Shown here one piece after another: positions 1-7,756 of a DNA stretch of 26,338 bases. The stretch is taken from positions 1 to 26,338 of IMG/VR virus record IMGVR_UViG_3300042507_000843; one strand, 5' to 3'. A program made the translations under genes and the position numbers. Under the pieces are notes generated by a model. It was not told the origin of the DNA. It saw nothing but the letters and a program-made list of their open reading frames with translations, and did no database searches. The DNA is from a virus. Each line of letters begins with the position of its first letter. Position 1 is the first letter of the stretch.

Positions 1-2059
1 AGAAGGGCGAGCCGATGACGCCACGGGCAAAGTCGCCCTGACGCTGCCGAATCATCTCGACCAAGAACGACTCGGCCGTAGACATGGCCGATTCAATCAT
101 AATCAACTTGGCCTCGGTCATGGGCGGCGCGGCGCCAGGGTTGAACGCCGACACGTCACGGGCGTCGAGCCACGCAGCCACGGCCTCAAACCCGCCGGAC
201 TTATACCATGCCCAGATACGGGCGGCGTCGGCCTCGGGCAGACGCTCGGCCTCCGACCAGACAACGAACCACCGCCGGTCATCGGAGGGCAGACTGATGG
301 CGGCGCGCTCGTTAGAGAAGGACAGTACGAACACGCGGTTAAGTGCGTCATACGGGTGCAAGCCCTTGCGGTTCACGCTCAGAAGTTCAGGCGGCGCGGC
401 GATGACAGGCTTCAGGCTGTTTTCAAGCGCCCGCCGGTCTTTAGCCTCGGCCTGCCGCAGCTCGTTGATGACGATGACCTCGGACTCTAAGGCATAGCCC
501 CACTGCGAGTTAAGTTCCTCGTTCTTGACGATTGCCACGTTGACGTGGGTGTGGCCGCCGATAGACCACAGGAACGGCGCCCAGAGCGTATCCTTACCGC
601 TGCCAGGGCGACCGGCGTGCAAGACGGCATGGTTGATTTTCTGGTTGGCGTGCTGGCGCTTGTAGGCCATGACGTTGAAGACGTGCTCGCGCTCAACCGG
701 GTCGGGGATCATGCGCTCGGCGTGCTCTAACCACACGGCCACGTCGCCGTCGCTAGCCGCCGGTCGCGCGTCGCGCCAACGGTTGCCGTAGACCAGGCCG
801 TTACGCGAGACAAGAATAGACTCGCCGGCGGCGAACGTGACGCCGACGAGCGAGTGAGCGCCCATGGCCTGCCGGTTCTCATCGAAGCAGACAGAGGCTT
901 CGATGTTGCGGTTGGAGCGGATGCTGCGGCAGGGGATGTGGCGGAACAGGGCGTTGAACGTCTGCCGGCTGATTTCGCGGCGATCCACCATGTCAAAGTA
1001 GCTGTCGTCGTCTTGGATATAAGCAAAACGCTCATACCATTGCGCCCGTTCGATGCGCCCCAGTTCGCGGCGCTCGACCTCCTCAATGACCTTGGCGGCC
1101 TCGTTGGGGAACTCCTCGGTGGGGGTGATTCTGGCCAAAGCGGACTCCATCTTTTTTGCGAGCAGGTCATCCCGCAGGCCGTAGCCCGTCTTGGGGCCGC
1201 CTTCGGCTTCAACCCACCGCAGGAACGCCTCGCTGTTCCAGTCGCCACAATGGCCGTGGAAGCAGGTGTAGCTACGCGTAAGGGGATTGTAGCGCCCGCC
1301 GGGATCGCCCGTCGTGTGCTCGGCGTGGTTAGGGCAGACAACGCCATACCAACCTTCGCCGTTGGCCTTGTCAAGCAGCAGCCCGCGCTCGCGCACCCAC
1401 TCCAGAACGGTGTCGAGGCCGTCGTCCTCAAGGTATACGCCGCGTATATACGCCGTGTCTACAGCGCCGGGGGTGACGTTAAACGCTTGACAAATCTGCG
1501 CAAGCGTGTACTCGCGCTCGGGGTAAAACTCGGCCAGGATGGCGGCAAAGTTGTTGCGGCCTTCCTTGAGGTTAACACTACCCTCAATGCGGAAGTTACG
1601 TACGGGGTTGATTGCACCGGGGTCGGTATAACCCGCATCGGCGATGGCCTTGATGGCGGCCGAGAACTCGCCCTTGGTCGGCTGATCGTCCAGGCCGAAC
1701 GTGTAGCCCCACTGGTAGTTGCCGGGGCTCGTCTCTAGCTTCCACGTCGGTTCCAGCGGCGGTACCTTGGACTTGGTGCCGATGTCATCCAGCACCATGA
1801 ACGCCACGCGCTCGCAGTTGGCCGCAGAGGCCGAGAGGCCATCCGCCATGCGGTCAACGATGAAGCAGCCCGTGTTGGCGTACCACGCCCCATCAGGCCG
1901 GCGTTGGTAAGTGTCGAACAGGGCGGGCGGCCAGGTGTATTTCGGCGTCCCGTCGTTATGCGTCAGATGCTCGCCCTTTCGGACGATTGGCTTCTGACGG
2001 ACGAACAAAATGGTTTCCCCTTCGGGGGCGATATTGTTAATATAGTCGGCGAATCTCAT
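1..2059 (-). CDS. DNA primase-helicase, N-terminal 686 residues (runs off left edge)
   Basis: No stop codon occurs in this frame before the left edge, so the gene is partial at its C-terminus. The N-terminal third carries VLDDIGTKSK followed by LETSPGNYQWGY, which resembles RepB-type primase-polymerase domains of phages. Near residues 240-270 a CPNH...CFHGHC cluster forms a likely zinc-binding motif. Near residue 483 GRPGSGKDT is a Walker A P-loop, followed by VIVINEL (Walker B-like) and SFSNERAAI, as in D5/VapE-type superfamily 3 helicases. The product probably primes and unwinds DNA at the phage fork. Two in-frame ATGs exist (2068 and 2059). A GGAG lies directly against the first and nine bases from the second, so 2059 is preferred. 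It follows the polymerase gene by about 50 bases that hold a hairpin. Confidence 0.88.
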   Translation of the reverse strand, partial: MRFADYINNIAPEGETILFVRQKPIVRKGEHLTHNDGTPKYTWPPALFDTYQRRPDGAWYANTGCFIVDRMADGLSASAANCERVAFMVLDDIGTKSKVPPLEPTWKLETSPGNYQWGYTFGLDDQPTKGEFSAAIKAIADAGYTDPGAINPVRNFRIEGSVNLKEGRNNFAAILAEFYPEREYTLAQICQAFNVTPGAVDTAYIRGVYLEDDGLDTVLEWVRERGLLLDKANGEGWYGVVCPNHAEHTTGDPGGRYNPLTRSYTCFHGHCGDWNSEAFLRWVEAEGGPKTGYGLRDDLLAKKMESALARITPTEEFPNEAAKVIEEVERRELGRIERAQWYERFAYIQDDDSYFDMVDRREISRQTFNALFRHIPCRSIRSNRNIEASVCFDENRQAMGAHSLVGVTFAAGESILVSRNGLVYGNRWRDARPAASDGDVAVWLEHAERMIPDPVEREHVFNVMAYKRQHANQKINHAVLHAGRPGSGKDTLWAPFLWSIGGHTHVNVAIVKNEELNSQWGYALESEVIVINELRQAEAKDRRALENSLKPVIAAPPELLSVNRKGLHPYDALNRVFVLSFSNERAAISLPSDDRRWFVVWSEAERLPEADAARIWAWYKSGGFEAVAAWLDARDVSAFNPGAAPPMTEAKLIMIESAMSTAESFLVEMIRQRQGDFARGVIGSPF

Positions 2060-2082
2060 CGTAGACATCTCCAGTCTTCGTT

Positions 2083-2111
2083 AGCCCGGCCTAACCCACC
2101 GGGCTTTTTTT
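2083..2111 (+). terminator. Intrinsic-terminator-like hairpin, facing against the local genes
   Basis: AGCCCGG (2083-2089) pairs with CCGGGCT (2099-2105) around a 9-base loop, and a run of seven T (2105-2111) follows on the plus strand. This is the shape of a rho-independent terminator for rightward transcripts, although the flanking polymerase and primase genes read leftward. The right arm can alternatively pair as GGGCT (2101-2105) with AGCCC (2112-2116). On the minus strand the run is A-rich and lies before the stem, so it should not terminate the gene-sense transcript efficiently. Confidence 0.55.
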
Positions 2112-4107
2112 AGCCCTTACCGTACCGCGCCATGACCTTGACTTCGGCCTTGAGCGGAAACCCCGCAGCCCAGTCAGGCGCCGTACACATAACCGTATTC
2201 AACACCTCGGCGACCGCCTCGGCGGCTTCGTCGGCGCACTCAATGACGATTTCGTCATGGATGTGCAGCACCGTACGCAGCCCCTGACGGTCGAGCTCAC
2301 GCAGGCTATGCCTTAGCAGATCGTTGGCGGTCGCCTGTGTGATGTTCTCGCAAGCCAAACCCTTCCACAGCCGCGCGCGCGGCCATTCGGTCGCATCCTG
2401 CGCAGGCTTCCAGGCGGCTTTGAGGTAACTCACCCCGTCCGACTCCAGACGGGCGAACGGATAACATAGCACGCGGCCTGACGGCAGGGCATACCAAAGA
2501 TGCTGCCCGTCGTACATGTACGCCACGCGGCCCGCTCGTATTTCATGGTTGACATTTCGCATGGCGCGGGTGTAGGCGTCCTCCAGCTTCTGCCAGTAAC
2601 GCACCGCCCAAGGGTTTGCCCGGCGCCATCGGTCAACAATACGCTGCGCCTCGGCCTCGGGCATACTCAGGCCGTAGGCTCGGCCCATGGCGCTGAACGC
2701 TCCGACGCCGCCCGCGAAGCCAAGCGAGAGGATGGCGACCTTGCCGATCTGGCGCTGCTCGTCGTTGACCGCCTCCGGCGCTAGGCCATAGATGCCGCCG
2801 GCCTCGCGCTTGTAGATGTCGCCACCTTGGCGGAAGGCGTCCAACACGTCCTCGGCGAGTCGGTCGGCGGACAGCCACGCGGTCGCACGGGCCTCTATCG
2901 CTGCCCAATCGGCCACGACGAAAATGTTACCTCGGGCGGGGACAAGGGCTGGGCGCAACATTCCTTTAAGAACGTCTGTAACGCGGCGACCGAACTCGGG
3001 CACGATACTGTGACCGCGCACCAGGGCATGTCTAACCGCGTCGGGCTGTTTGACGCACTTACGCGTAAAGTTATGGACTTGCGCGCCGTAGCTTGAAGCA
3101 CGCCCGGTGGCACTTCCACCAGCAAATATAAAGGCTCCACGGACACGAGCGTCCTCCACGTCGGCTAGCTGCTTCAGCCGGTTGAACTTGGCTACCGACG
3201 AGGCCCAAAGGTCATCGGCGCATTGGATTACATCCGCCACGTCGGGCGGCACCTCATCGGCGTTATCCATGGCGAGCAGGTTGGCTCGCACGGTCTTGTC
3301 AATACTAAACTTCTTTTCGCCGTCCTTGTGGACGGTCATCAGGCGCTTGGCCTCGGGCCCGACGCGCTCCAGCACCCACTCGCGCATCTTAGGCGAGCGG
3401 ACGGTCGTTATCGCGCCCTGCGTGACCTCAGCCACGATCCGCTCAATATCCTGCAGCTCGACTTCAGCGTAGCGCACGGCGGCCTCGCAGAGCGGCACGT
3501 CCACCATGACGCCGGCGTCGTTGATGCGCTCGTTGACGTGGTAATCGGCCAGCTCGGTGTCCGACAGGTCGCGCATGGCCTTGCTGATCTCGCGCATAGC
3601 GCGCACGTCCTGCTCGCAGTAGGCGACCATCTCGGCCATCAGCTCAGGGTCGGTGTTGAACGTCCCGTCAGCGCGGGGGATGGACAACTGCCGGATAAGC
3701 TGCGCGCCTCGGTAGTCCTTCTTCATCTTGGACGACAGGGCGCGGCCGATGTCCTCAAGGCTACCAGGCAGGCAGTTGGCCCGCGCCTGAGCGGCCGTGC
3801 AGTAGAACTGCGACAAGGCGAACGGCATGTCAAGGACATACCAGAAGATAAGCCGCTCAAAGGCAGCGTTGTGCGCGCGTATCTGGCCCTTGAAGTTAGC
3901 CACGCGCTCGGGAAACGGGTGCTTCGGCAACCACGTCTCGACCTCGCCATCGTCGAAAGCGTAGGACATGCACAGCACCTCAGTGCTCGCGTCCAAGGCG
4001 TAGTTGTACGCACCCGCCGCCGGTAGGTCGCACCGGCTACGGGTTTCAAAGTCTAGCCAAAGTATTGCCATCGAAGAATCGGGGGCCGTTACCGGCCCCC
4101 GCTCCAT
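2110..4107 (-). CDS. Family A DNA polymerase with 3'-5' exonuclease domain
   Basis: This is a replicative phage PolA-type enzyme of 665 residues. The exonuclease motifs are visible: DFE (D19, E21), HNAAFE (N80, E84) and YCEQD (Y163, D167). Polymerase motif A is ADWAAIEAR (D400, E405, R407), motif B lies around GKVAILSLGFAGG (K456), and motif C is HDE (617-619). No 5'-nuclease domain is present, as is usual for phage enzymes. The ATG at 4107 overlaps the upstream stop as TAATG, suggesting re-initiation. An internal ATG at 4071 starts exactly at the conserved domain (MAILWLDFETRS) and is a real alternative. Neither start has a clear ribosome binding site. Gene order suggests it acts with the SSB-like protein and primase-helicase beside it. 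Confidence 0.95.
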   Translation of the reverse strand: MERGPVTAPDSSMAILWLDFETRSRCDLPAAGAYNYALDASTEVLCMSYAFDDGEVETWLPKHPFPERVANFKGQIRAHNAAFERLIFWYVLDMPFALSQFYCTAAQARANCLPGSLEDIGRALSSKMKKDYRGAQLIRQLSIPRADGTFNTDPELMAEMVAYCEQDVRAMREISKAMRDLSDTELADYHVNERINDAGVMVDVPLCEAAVRYAEVELQDIERIVAEVTQGAITTVRSPKMREWVLERVGPEAKRLMTVHKDGEKKFSIDKTVRANLLAMDNADEVPPDVADVIQCADDLWASSVAKFNRLKQLADVEDARVRGAFIFAGGSATGRASSYGAQVHNFTRKCVKQPDAVRHALVRGHSIVPEFGRRVTDVLKGMLRPALVPARGNIFVVADWAAIEARATAWLSADRLAEDVLDAFRQGGDIYKREAGGIYGLAPEAVNDEQRQIGKVAILSLGFAGGVGAFSAMGRAYGLSMPEAEAQRIVDRWRRANPWAVRYWQKLEDAYTRAMRNVNHEIRAGRVAYMYDGQHLWYALPSGRVLCYPFARLESDGVSYLKAAWKPAQDATEWPRARLWKGLACENITQATANDLLRHSLRELDRQGLRTVLHIHDEIVIECADEAAEAVAEVLNTVMCTAPDWAAGFPLKAEVKVMARYGKG
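4081..4100. repeat. Perfect GC-rich hairpin at the polymerase start
   Basis: GGGGGCCG (4081-4088) and CGGCCCCC (4093-4100) form an 8-base-pair all-GC stem with a TTAC loop. It lies between the two candidate polymerase start codons (4107 and 4071). No T-run follows on either strand, so it is better read as an RNA structure affecting polymerase translation, or an RNA processing signal, than as a terminator. Confidence 0.6.
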
Positions 4108-4751
4108 TACGCAACGCGACGCCGACGAGCCGCAGCAGCCGGCGGAGGCGTGTCATCGCCCTCCGGTGCCGAGGGAGCCTCGCCGTCCATGGACACCCAC
4201 TCGACGATTTCAAAGACCGGCGTGTAGATGCGACCGTAGGACTTGTGCTGGTAGTGTTCCTTCTTCAGAACCACCACCGGCACGGGCTTGCTCTGGTCAC
4301 GCTCGACCTGGGCTGCGATGGCCGCCGCCAAGGTTTGCACGGCACGCTTGCCGCCCACGGATGTAGTGCTGTAGCGAGCCTCAAGGCCCGCGTCCTCGCC
4401 CGTGATGCACTTCAAGCTCATGCCAACCTGAGTCTCCCACCCCTTCTTGCTCTGCGGGGGCGCGGGCTCAAGTTCCGGCAGCGGCTGCGACACCGACACC
4501 ATCTTCTCGCCGAGCACCTCTCCGTCGCCCCACGCGATGAAGCCGTGAACGAACGAGAAGGGATTAACTGCCCACCGGCTGTTTTCCTCGGCCTCGGTTT
4601 GATCCGCGCCGAAGACCCAGTGGCCCGTCTTATCCATCTTGAGGATAGCCGACCCGACCGGGCCGACCTCCACTTCGATGTTACGCAGAGCCGTGGACAG
4701 GGAAGTGACAGCGGGCAGACCCGCCTTGCTGAACGCAGTGATATTCGACAT
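4107..4751 (-). CDS. Putative single-stranded DNA-binding replication protein
   Basis: This 214-residue protein has no catalytic motif I recognise. It is probably beta-rich (residues 20-150), with aromatic residues in strands such as GHWVFGAD, NPFSFVHGFIAW and GRIYTPVFEIVEW. It has a low-complexity C-terminal tail with an acidic segment, then a proline/alanine stretch, ending in a basic RRRRVA. It sits between the Cas4-like nuclease and the polymerase, the place where related phage replication cassettes encode a DUF2815-type single-strand-binding protein. The SSB role is therefore inferred from position and composition. A strong AAGGAG lies 7 bases before the ATG, overlapping the end of the upstream gene. 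The stop overlaps the polymerase start (TAATG). Confidence 0.7.
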   Translation of the reverse strand: MSNITAFSKAGLPAVTSLSTALRNIEVEVGPVGSAILKMDKTGHWVFGADQTEAEENSRWAVNPFSFVHGFIAWGDGEVLGEKMVSVSQPLPELEPAPPQSKKGWETQVGMSLKCITGEDAGLEARYSTTSVGGKRAVQTLAAAIAAQVERDQSKPVPVVVLKKEHYQHKSYGRIYTPVFEIVEWVSMDGEAPSAPEGDDTPPPAAAARRRRVA

Positions 4752-4762
4752 TACTCTACTCC

Positions 4763-5887
4763 TTACACTATTTTAGAAAGGGCCGCAGTCAACTGCTGCC
4801 CGATTTGCAGCACGGCGGGCCGGGGATCGCTCTCCGGCGCCATCGTGTTGCCCGTCGAGACTGAGACAACGAGGTCATCCGGCAGGGGGAGCTTCAGCTT
4901 CTTCAGCTTCTTCTCCGCCTGAGCCGGGCTAACCACAGTCGTCTCAATCACGTCCTCTGAAGGCAGGTGCGCAAGCAACGCCTGCTTGGCGCGCTCGTCA
5001 TCTGCCCACTTGCGCGTTGCGCGCTTCTGCACGAGCTTGAAGCCTGGCACCGGGTTGCCGGACTCCAGCACCTGCATCGCCAGCGCGCGCAGGTCGCTAA
5101 TCCAATCCTCAAGCATCTGCGCCCGCTCAAGCATCTGCCCAAGCTGCGCCGCGTCGAGCTCCTTAATCTGCGTCTGCGCTGCACGGTCAACCGCGCCGGT
5201 CATCAGGGGGCAGATGGGCTTGGCGGCGCACCAACGGCAGTGCTCGCCAATCTTGAGCGCCGCGTCGGGGCGTTCCGCCTGCTTGACCGCATGCACCAAC
5301 TCGCGCTCAAACAGCCGCACGCGGTCAAACGATGTAACCCACCGCTTTACCTGCGGCGGCTGGACGATGATGCACTCAATCTCTTTAACGCCCTTGAATA
5401 CCCAGTCCAGCGCCGGCGTGCGAATCGCCGCAGCCGTATAAAATAGAAGCTGAGGGTTTTCTTCCACTTCGACGGCCACGCCGTCACCGAATTTCCAATC
5501 CAATACAATAGCGCGATTGCCAATCCGACCGATAAGATCACAAGAACCAAACACACCCGGCAAAAGATCACCGAAGCTGACGGTTTGTTCGACTGCGAAC
5601 TCAAGTTGCGCGTTTGGGTCGATTTCATTTATGGCATCCATGGCGGGACGAATCTTCTCGTCGAGCAGATCGTCGGTAAGTTTAATGCCGTTGTACTCCA
5701 TGCCGAGCACGTACCGCAGCTCCTTGTCTTGGCCCAACAACTCGGCCATGACGTTGTGCAGCAGCGTGCCTTCATCGGCGTACTTGCTTGACGGCTTCGG
5801 GGGGACTTTTTGGCAGAGCGCGACGCTGCCAGGGCAGTTAATCACGCGCTTGGCGGTGGACCCGCCGACTATGTTGCTATGGCTCAT
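4763..5887 (-). CDS. DUF2800 family Cas4/RecB-like PD-(D/E)XK nuclease
   Basis: This 374-residue protein matches the DUF2800 pattern. The RecB-type nuclease core is visible: H44 in TLLHNV, GSCD (D117), VLDWK (D130, K132) and QLLFY (Q146, Y150). A cysteine cluster C217-x2-C220-x5-C226, together with C18 or C25 near the N-terminus, resembles the split iron-sulphur site of Cas4/AddB nucleases. That cluster assignment is inference. The gene opens the leftward replication operon. AAAGGAG lies 8 bases before the ATG and a good promoter lies upstream (5917-5945). In comparable phage cassettes this family accompanies an SSB-like protein and PolA, and a role in processing replication or recombination ends is likely. 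Confidence 0.87.
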   Translation of the reverse strand: MSHSNIVGGSTAKRVINCPGSVALCQKVPPKPSSKYADEGTLLHNVMAELLGQDKELRYVLGMEYNGIKLTDDLLDEKIRPAMDAINEIDPNAQLEFAVEQTVSFGDLLPGVFGSCDLIGRIGNRAIVLDWKFGDGVAVEVEENPQLLFYTAAAIRTPALDWVFKGVKEIECIIVQPPQVKRWVTSFDRVRLFERELVHAVKQAERPDAALKIGEHCRWCAAKPICPLMTGAVDRAAQTQIKELDAAQLGQMLERAQMLEDWISDLRALAMQVLESGNPVPGFKLVQKRATRKWADDERAKQALLAHLPSEDVIETTVVSPAQAEKKLKKLKLPLPDDLVVSVSTGNTMAPESDPRPAVLQIGQQLTAALSKIV

Positions 5888-5916
5888 TGAGGACTCTCCT
5901 TTAGTGTGTTTGCGCT

Positions 5917-5945
5917 AGCCTAAAGCCGCCGAATCGGCTTGTCAA
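5917..5945 (-). promoter_or_regulatory. Sigma70-type promoter for the leftward replication operon
   Basis: On the minus strand TTGACA (5945-5940, exact consensus) and TAGGCT (5922-5917, 3 of 6) are separated by 17 bases. The predicted start of transcription leaves a short leader carrying AAAGGAG before the ATG at 5887. The spacer contains a palindrome. The host sigma factor is unknown, so the call rests on E. coli-type consensus. Confidence 0.6.
5923..5940. promoter_or_regulatory. Palindromic operator candidate between divergent promoters
   Basis: AAGCCG (5923-5928) and CGGCTT (5935-5940) form an inverted repeat with a 6-base centre. An 11-base palindrome, GCCGA-A-TCGGC (5928-5938), overlaps it. 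The element fills the spacer of the leftward promoter and touches the -35 box of the rightward one. A bound repressor would block both. No cognate regulator is identified. Confidence 0.45.
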
Positions 5946-5967
5946 GCATTGTTTTATCCCGTAAGAT
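5939..5967 (+). promoter_or_regulatory. Sigma70-type promoter for the rightward nuclease-helicase operon
   Basis: TTGTCA (5939-5944, 5 of 6) and TAAGAT (5962-5967, 4 of 6) are spaced by 17 bases. The hexamer overlaps the -35 box of the leftward promoter on the opposite strand. A transcript starting about 7 bases after the -10 box would begin essentially at the ATG at 5975, implying a leaderless mRNA. Confidence 0.45.
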
Positions 5968-5974
5968 TTCGCTC

Positions 5975-6262
5975 ATGCGAGAAAAGACCATTGAGGAATA
6001 CTTGACTTGGGCGGTCGAACGTGTTGGCGGCGTGACGTTCAAGTTCCGCTCGCCCTCCCAGCGAGGCGTGGCCGACCGGATCGTGTGCCTGCCTAACGGC
6101 ACGACTTGGTTCGTGGAGCTAAAAACGGAGAACGGCCGGCTCTCGCCGCTGCAAAAGGTGTTTGCGTCCGTGATGGCGCAGACAAATCAGAAGTACAAGG
6201 TGCTGTACCGCACAGAGGAAGTCGATGCTTTCGTTGCGTCCGTATCAAGAGAGCGCGGCTGA
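5975..6262 (+). CDS. VRR-NUC domain nuclease
   Basis: This 95-residue stand-alone VRR-NUC protein belongs to the PD-(D/E)XK superfamily. Visible features are an N-terminal helix with EE (7-8), GVADRIV (D34), FVELK (E48, K50) and a following Q60, the usual catalytic arrangement. Members cut branched DNA such as Holliday junctions or flaps. The ATG at 5975 gives normal family length. A TTG at 5939 would add 12 residues but lies inside the predicted promoter. There is no good Shine-Dalgarno, only a weak TAAGA, consistent with a leaderless transcript. It overlaps the helicase start by 38 bases, so the two are probably translated together. Confidence 0.87.
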   Translation: MREKTIEEYLTWAVERVGGVTFKFRSPSQRGVADRIVCLPNGTTWFVELKTENGRLSPLQKVFASVMAQTNQKYKVLYRTEEVDAFVASVSRERG

Positions 6263-7562
6263 TTTCCTATACGAGCACGACCGTGCCATGGTGCTGGCGC
6301 CCGTAGGCGCCGGCAAGACGGCGCTTACCCTGACGGCCATGCGCGATGCCTTGGGCGCTGGCGTAGTCAAGCGTTGGCTTGTCGTGGCACCCCTGCGCGT
6401 GGCGCAGCACGTCTGGCCGGTTGAGGCGGCTAAGTGGGCACCGGGGCTCACGCTCGCGGTGGCTCTCGGCGCGCCCGCTTGGCGAACGAAGGCGCTAGAA
6501 TCCGACGCCCGCGTGGTGGTCACTAACTATGACAACCTGCAGTGGTTAGCCAAGCAGAAGCTTGACTTTGACGGCGTGGTGTTCGACGAGCTGACTAGGC
6601 TGAAGAACCCCTCGGGAGCGCGGTTTAAAGCCATCCTGAAGGCGCTGGAGCCGATTAAAGTACGGTGGGGGCTAACTGGTAGCTTCACCTCAAACGGCCT
6701 AGAGGACGTGTTTGGGCAATGCAAAATCATCGACCAAAGCCTGTTAGGCCGCAGCAAAGGCGCCTTCCTGCAACAGTATTTTATCTGCCTCAACCGGGAG
6801 TTTGGCGAATGGACGCCCGCGCCTGGCGCGTTAGGGCAGGTTATGGCGCGGATCAAGCCCGCGACTTTTGTGCTAGAGCCTGGCGAGTACAGCGACAAGC
6901 TGCCGCCGCTCCACACGGTACAGATGCGCTGCGAGCTACTTGACCGCGAGCCTTACGAAAAGATGCGGCGGGACTTTATGGTGGAGTTCCCCAACGTCAC
7001 GGCTATCGCCGCCAACGCCGCCGCCGTCACGTCCAAGCTGCAGCAGATGGCCTCGGGGTTCGTCTACGAGACAACGCGTACGGCCTCGGATCGACCGGGC
7101 AAATTCGACGTGCAGCAAAAGACGGTGTGGTTTTCTGACCACAAGCTAGAGATGCTAGATGACCTGCTGGAAGAAAACCAACACGCTAATACGATAATTG
7201 TTTACAATTATCAGGCCGAGCTTGCTGAGTTGCGGCGGCGATACCCGACGGCGGCGACAATCGACCAGCCGGGGGTAATTGACGCATGGAACCGGGGCGA
7301 TATTGAGCTGTTGCTGATACACCCCAAGTCCGCCGGGCACGGGTTGAACCTGCAGCACGGCGGGTGCCGGATGGTGTTTATGTCGCTGCCTTGGTCGTTG
7401 GAAGAATACGAGCAGGTCGTCGGCCGGCTGCATCGCAGCGGCCAGCGGCACGACGTATGGGTGTACGTGCTGCAGACTGAGAAGACGATTGACGAGAAGA
7501 TTTGGTCGGCATTGCGCGACAAACGCGCCATGTCGGATGTTGCAATGTGGGAGTTAAAATGA
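6225..7562 (+). CDS. SNF2-family DEAD/DEAH-like helicase
   Basis: This 445-residue superfamily 2 ATPase has motif I APVGAGKT (K31), motif II FDELTRLKNP (D121, E122), motif III-like LTGSFTSN (150-157), motif V SAGHGLNLQ (369-377) and motif VI QVVGRLHRSGQ (397-407). These are typical of compact phage SNF2-like enzymes without accessory domains. It probably remodels or unwinds DNA during replication or recombination together with the VRR-NUC nuclease encoded just upstream. An AGAGGAAG lies a few bases before the ATG, inside the nuclease gene. The stop overlaps the next start as ATGA. Confidence 0.93.
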   Translation: MLSLRPYQESAADFLYEHDRAMVLAPVGAGKTALTLTAMRDALGAGVVKRWLVVAPLRVAQHVWPVEAAKWAPGLTLAVALGAPAWRTKALESDARVVVTNYDNLQWLAKQKLDFDGVVFDELTRLKNPSGARFKAILKALEPIKVRWGLTGSFTSNGLEDVFGQCKIIDQSLLGRSKGAFLQQYFICLNREFGEWTPAPGALGQVMARIKPATFVLEPGEYSDKLPPLHTVQMRCELLDREPYEKMRRDFMVEFPNVTAIAANAAAVTSKLQQMASGFVYETTRTASDRPGKFDVQQKTVWFSDHKLEMLDDLLEENQHANTIIVYNYQAELAELRRRYPTAATIDQPGVIDAWNRGDIELLLIHPKSAGHGLNLQHGGCRMVFMSLPWSLEEYEQVVGRLHRSGQRHDVWVYVLQTEKTIDEKIWSALRDKRAMSDVAMWELK

Positions 7563-7756
7563 ACTGGCGAGAGTTGAACGCAAAATTGAACGCAATGAGC
7601 GAAGCCGAAGTAAAGCAGTTGCTTGACGAGGAACTGACCGGCGCCAAGCGGATCACGTTCGTGGAGCGGCTGCACCAGCGGCACTGCGCCCTGCGCGCCG
7701 TCCGTGAGCGCGCAGAGCTGATGGCCTCACTTACTGCGGGATCGCAGGTAGCGTAA
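7559..7756 (+). CDS. Small hypothetical protein, last gene of rightward operon
   Basis: This 65-residue charged, helical protein begins MNWRELNAKLNAMSEAEVK. An ATGA overlap with the helicase stop fixes the start at 7559 rather than at the upstream in-frame ATG at 7502. Its last 30 bases overlap the end of the convergent metallophosphoesterase gene. I recognise no family. The position suggests an accessory to the helicase, which is inference only. Confidence 0.7.
   Translation: MNWRELNAKLNAMSEAEVKQLLDEELTGAKRITFVERLHQRHCALRAVRERAELMASLTAGSQVA

Noticed and set aside
854-1738. Long rightward open frame of 294 codons, and a leftward one at 727-1431
   Set aside because: Both are shadows of the primase-helicase, which is open through the whole region in another leftward frame and shows Walker A, zinc-binding and primase motifs.
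3223-4026. Rightward open frame of 267 codons inside the polymerase gene
   Set aside because: It is antisense to clear exonuclease motifs, has biased composition (His/Val/Gly-rich) and no promoter or start signal.
4065-4922. Rightward open frame of 285 codons across the SSB-like gene
   Set aside because: It is antisense to a gene with a strong ribosome binding site and spans gene boundaries, as expected for a high-GC shadow.
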